The notes beneath the pieces were generated by a model that was given only the letters and a program-made list of their open reading frames with translations, searched no databases and had not been told where the DNA came from. Both the position numbers and the translations under genes were made by a program. Source: Bacillota bacterium (GTDB taxonomy: Bacteria > Bacillota > Bacilli > Calditerricolales > Calditerricolaceae). Taken from it: DNA of 7,848 nt. The DNA lies in assembly GCA_017577925.1 (NCBI GenBank), contig PKQU01000095.1, positions 1 to 7,848 on the forward strand. The letters run 5' to 3'. Positions 6,680 to 7,848 of the stretch are shown here, one piece after another. The stretch's first letter is position 1. Every line of letters begins with the position of its first letter.

Positions 6680-7248
6680 ATTTCGCCCAGAAACCGGCGC
6701 AACAGATACAGCGGCAAGCCGACGACGGTAAAGTAATCCCCCTCAATGTGGGTGACCAGGGTCGCCCCAATGCCCTGAATGGCATAGGCGCCGGCCTTGT
6801 CCATCGGCTCGCCCGTGGCCACGTACCGGCGGATTTCCGCATCGGTCAGCGCGTCCATCTGCACGGCCGTGACGCTGTGCCCGACACGGCAGTCGCCCGT
6901 CGCGACGTCAATCACCGCCAATCCCGTGTACACGCGATGCGTGCGGCCGGCCAGCCGCTTGAGCATCGCCACGGCCTCTTCGGCATCGCGCGGCTTGCCG
7001 AGCATTTCCCCGTCAAGCACGACGACGGTGTCCGAGCCAATGACAAGGCCCTCAGAACAGGTGGCGGCCACGGCGCGCGCTTTGCGAAGGGCAAGTGTCT
7101 CCACCGCTTGAGCGGGCGACATTCCCGATTCGAGCGTTTCGTCGACATTGCTCGGACAAACCTCAAAGGAAAGGCCCAACTGCGCGAGGAGCTCGCGCCG
7201 GCGAGGCGAACCGGAAGCGAGAACAAGCGGTTTCGTCGTAACCGTCAT
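6661..7248 (-). CDS. maf: Maf family nucleoside triphosphate pyrophosphatase, probable dTTP/UTP type
   Basis: Cytoplasmic enzyme that hydrolyses (often modified) nucleoside triphosphates to the monophosphate and pyrophosphate. In B. subtilis, excess Maf blocks septation. It has 195 residues from the chosen start, typical for the family. Visible motifs: LASGSPRRRELL (10-21) at the N-terminus; VDETLES (35-41); GSDTVVVLDG (71-80) with the likely catalytic D73; GKPRDAEEA (84-92); and EPMDKAGAYAIQG (147-159), which is the form seen in the dTTP/UTP (YhdE-like) branch rather than the YceF branch. The frame stays open upstream to a TTG at 7323, but GAGGAG (7262-7257) is 8 bases from ATG 7248 and only 2 from ATG 7254, and the family begins just before LASGSPRR. 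A terminator sits on each side. Confidence 0.95.
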   Translation of the reverse strand: MTVTTKPLVLASGSPRRRELLAQLGLSFEVCPSNVDETLESGMSPAQAVETLALRKARAVAATCSEGLVIGSDTVVVLDGEMLGKPRDAEEAVAMLKRLAGRTHRVYTGLAVIDVATGDCRVGHSVTAVQMDALTDAEIRRYVATGEPMDKAGAYAIQGIGATLVTHIEGDYFTVVGLPLYLLRRFLGEMGVHIL

Positions 7249-7256
7249 GCGCATCG

Positions 7257-7262
7257 CTCCTC
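7257..7262 (-). promoter_or_regulatory. Ribosome binding site of maf
   Basis: GAGGAG on the minus strand lies 8 bases before ATG 7248 and 2 bases before the in-frame ATG 7254. It supports 7248 as the start and argues against translation from the far upstream TTG at 7323. Confidence 0.65.
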
Positions 7263-7294
7263 GACGTAAACGATTGGCTGGGATGCCGACATTT

Positions 7295-7323
7295 AGTCTA
7301 GCAAAGCACCCGCCAAAAAACAA
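7295..7323 (-). promoter_or_regulatory. Possible maf promoter with extended -10
   Basis: On the minus strand TGC precedes TAGACT (7300-7295), which matches TATAAT at four of six positions, forming a TGn extended -10. TTGTTT (7323-7318) stands 17 bases upstream and matches only the TTG of the -35 consensus. The -35 overlaps the U-tract of the preceding terminator. The match is weak; the best argument is that maf lies just after a terminator and needs a source of transcript. Confidence 0.3.
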
Positions 7324-7350
7324 GCCGGGCTACGAGGATGGCGCAGCCCG
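7315..7350 (-). terminator. Intrinsic terminator over the 3' end of the SPOR-domain gene
   Basis: Nine-bp stem CGGGCTGCG (7350-7342) with CGTAGCCCG (7334-7326), one G-U pair, and a 7-base loop. It is followed by GCTTG and TTTTTT (7320-7315). The stop codon TAG (7332-7330) of the upstream gene is inside the descending arm. The U-tract begins five bases after the stem but is otherwise convincing. Confidence 0.75.
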
Positions 7351-7848
7351 CAAAACCGCATACTGGAGCAGCCCCTGTTCGGCTTGCCACAGGTATCCGG
7401 GATGAGGGTTCGCGGCGTACTGGCGAACCGCCGTTACCGCCTGCGTCAGGGCGTTCATCATCGCCCGGGCGCGTTTCTCGCGCGGCCCGTCACCCACCGC
7501 CAGCGGCTGGCCCGCCTGCAGGAGCGCGCGGTGCATCGCCTCCATCTCGCCCTTGGGCGGCAGGCGATCCTTCGCGCCGGCGAGAGCATCCGATGGAAAG
7601 CGCGCCAGCCGATCAAACAGCCGATCGCCCGCCTCCAGGAAGTTCGTCCACCCGGCGTGTCCTCCCGCCTCGGCCGCCGACCACCCCAGCCCGTCGCGCG
7701 GAACATACGTTTCGACGTGCTGCGCGCGAAGGGCCGTGGCCAGGCCGAGGGCGCTGTCGCGGTCCGGCGCCACGCCGACCAAGAGGCGCAGCGGCGTCCC
7801 CTCGACCAACACAGCGGGTACGCCCCGCGTCGCCAAGGTCTGCCGCAT
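7330..7848 (-). CDS. SPOR-domain protein, SpoIIB-like (5' part outside the window)
   Basis: The last 172 codons of a gene that enters from the right edge; an ATG happens to lie at the very edge, but the true start is probably further upstream. Residues 1-50 look like the second half of a SPOR domain: LATRGVPAVLVEG, then LRLLVGVAPDRDSALGLATAL, then VETYVPR. This is the pattern of a peptidoglycan-binding fold that recognises glycan strands at division septa. The rest, about 55-172, is helical with no motif I recognise. The domain and the position directly before maf match spoIIB of Bacillales, a protein that helps septal wall remodelling during engulfment in sporulation. The SPOR call is moderately secure; the SpoIIB name rests mainly on synteny. 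The N-terminal cytoplasmic and membrane regions expected of SpoIIB cannot be checked here. Confidence 0.75.
   Translation of the reverse strand: MRQTLATRGVPAVLVEGTPLRLLVGVAPDRDSALGLATALRAQHVETYVPRDGLGWSAAEAGGHAGWTNFLEAGDRLFDRLARFPSDALAGAKDRLPPKGEMEAMHRALLQAGQPLAVGDGPREKRARAMMNALTQAVTAVRQYAANPHPGYLWQAEQGLLQYAVLRAAPSS

Noticed and set aside
7249..7323. N-terminal extension of Maf from TTG 7323
   Set aside because: It would start inside the T-tract of a terminator without a ribosome site. Maf proteins begin just before the LASGSPRR motif, and GAGGAG points to ATG 7248.
1..7848. Search for CRISPR repeats, insertion sequences, tRNA or rRNA genes, toxin-antitoxin pairs or an unknown gene system
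   Set aside because: Almost all of the window is filled by nine recognisable genes with consistent composition. No direct-repeat arrays, transposase motifs or orphan genes were seen.

Overview
This window is a contiguous piece of a bacterial chromosome. All nine recognisable genes are on the minus strand. Read in the direction of transcription (high to low coordinates) they are: the 3' part of a SPOR-domain protein, probably SpoIIB-like; maf; radC; mreB; mreC; mreD; a class B penicillin-binding protein 2 (mrdA type); minC; and the 5' two thirds of minD. The order spoIIB-maf-radC-mreBCD-minCD is the Bacillales order known from Bacillus subtilis. MinC and MreB also resemble Bacillus proteins along their length. 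The DNA is clearly GC-rich, with many GC-ending codons, so a GC-rich, possibly thermophilic, spore-forming member of the Bacilli is likely. The genus cannot be fixed from the sequence.

Layout: 7330-7848 holds the SPOR-domain gene, closed by a strong intrinsic terminator laid over its stop codon. 6661-7248 is maf, closed by a second terminator with the maf stop codon in its loop. 5924-6610 is radC. The only sizeable non-coding stretch, 5748-5923, holds a good sigma-A type promoter for mreB and a structured leader. From mreB to minD (5747 to 1) the genes are packed with gaps of 12 to 18 bases or with overlaps, each with a recognisable ribosome binding site. They look like one long transcription unit running past the left edge.

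Function: mreB, mreC, mreD and mrdA encode the core of the rod-shape (elongation) machinery, in which actin-like filaments organise lateral-wall synthesis by the PBP2 transpeptidase. minC and minD encode the inhibitor of Z-ring assembly and its membrane-cycling ATPase, which keep division at midcell. The mreB promoter would therefore drive both elongation and division-site control. Maf (a nucleotide pyrophosphatase linked to septum inhibition) and the SPOR-domain protein are thematically related. RadC is a conserved JAMM-fold protein of unclear role.

No mobile element, CRISPR array, RNA gene or unknown gene system was seen; this is a conserved core region. The points most worth a second look are regulatory: the mreB leader with competing stems, the two stop-codon-embedded terminators around maf, and several start-codon decisions (GTG for minD and mreD, inner ATG for mrdA and maf).
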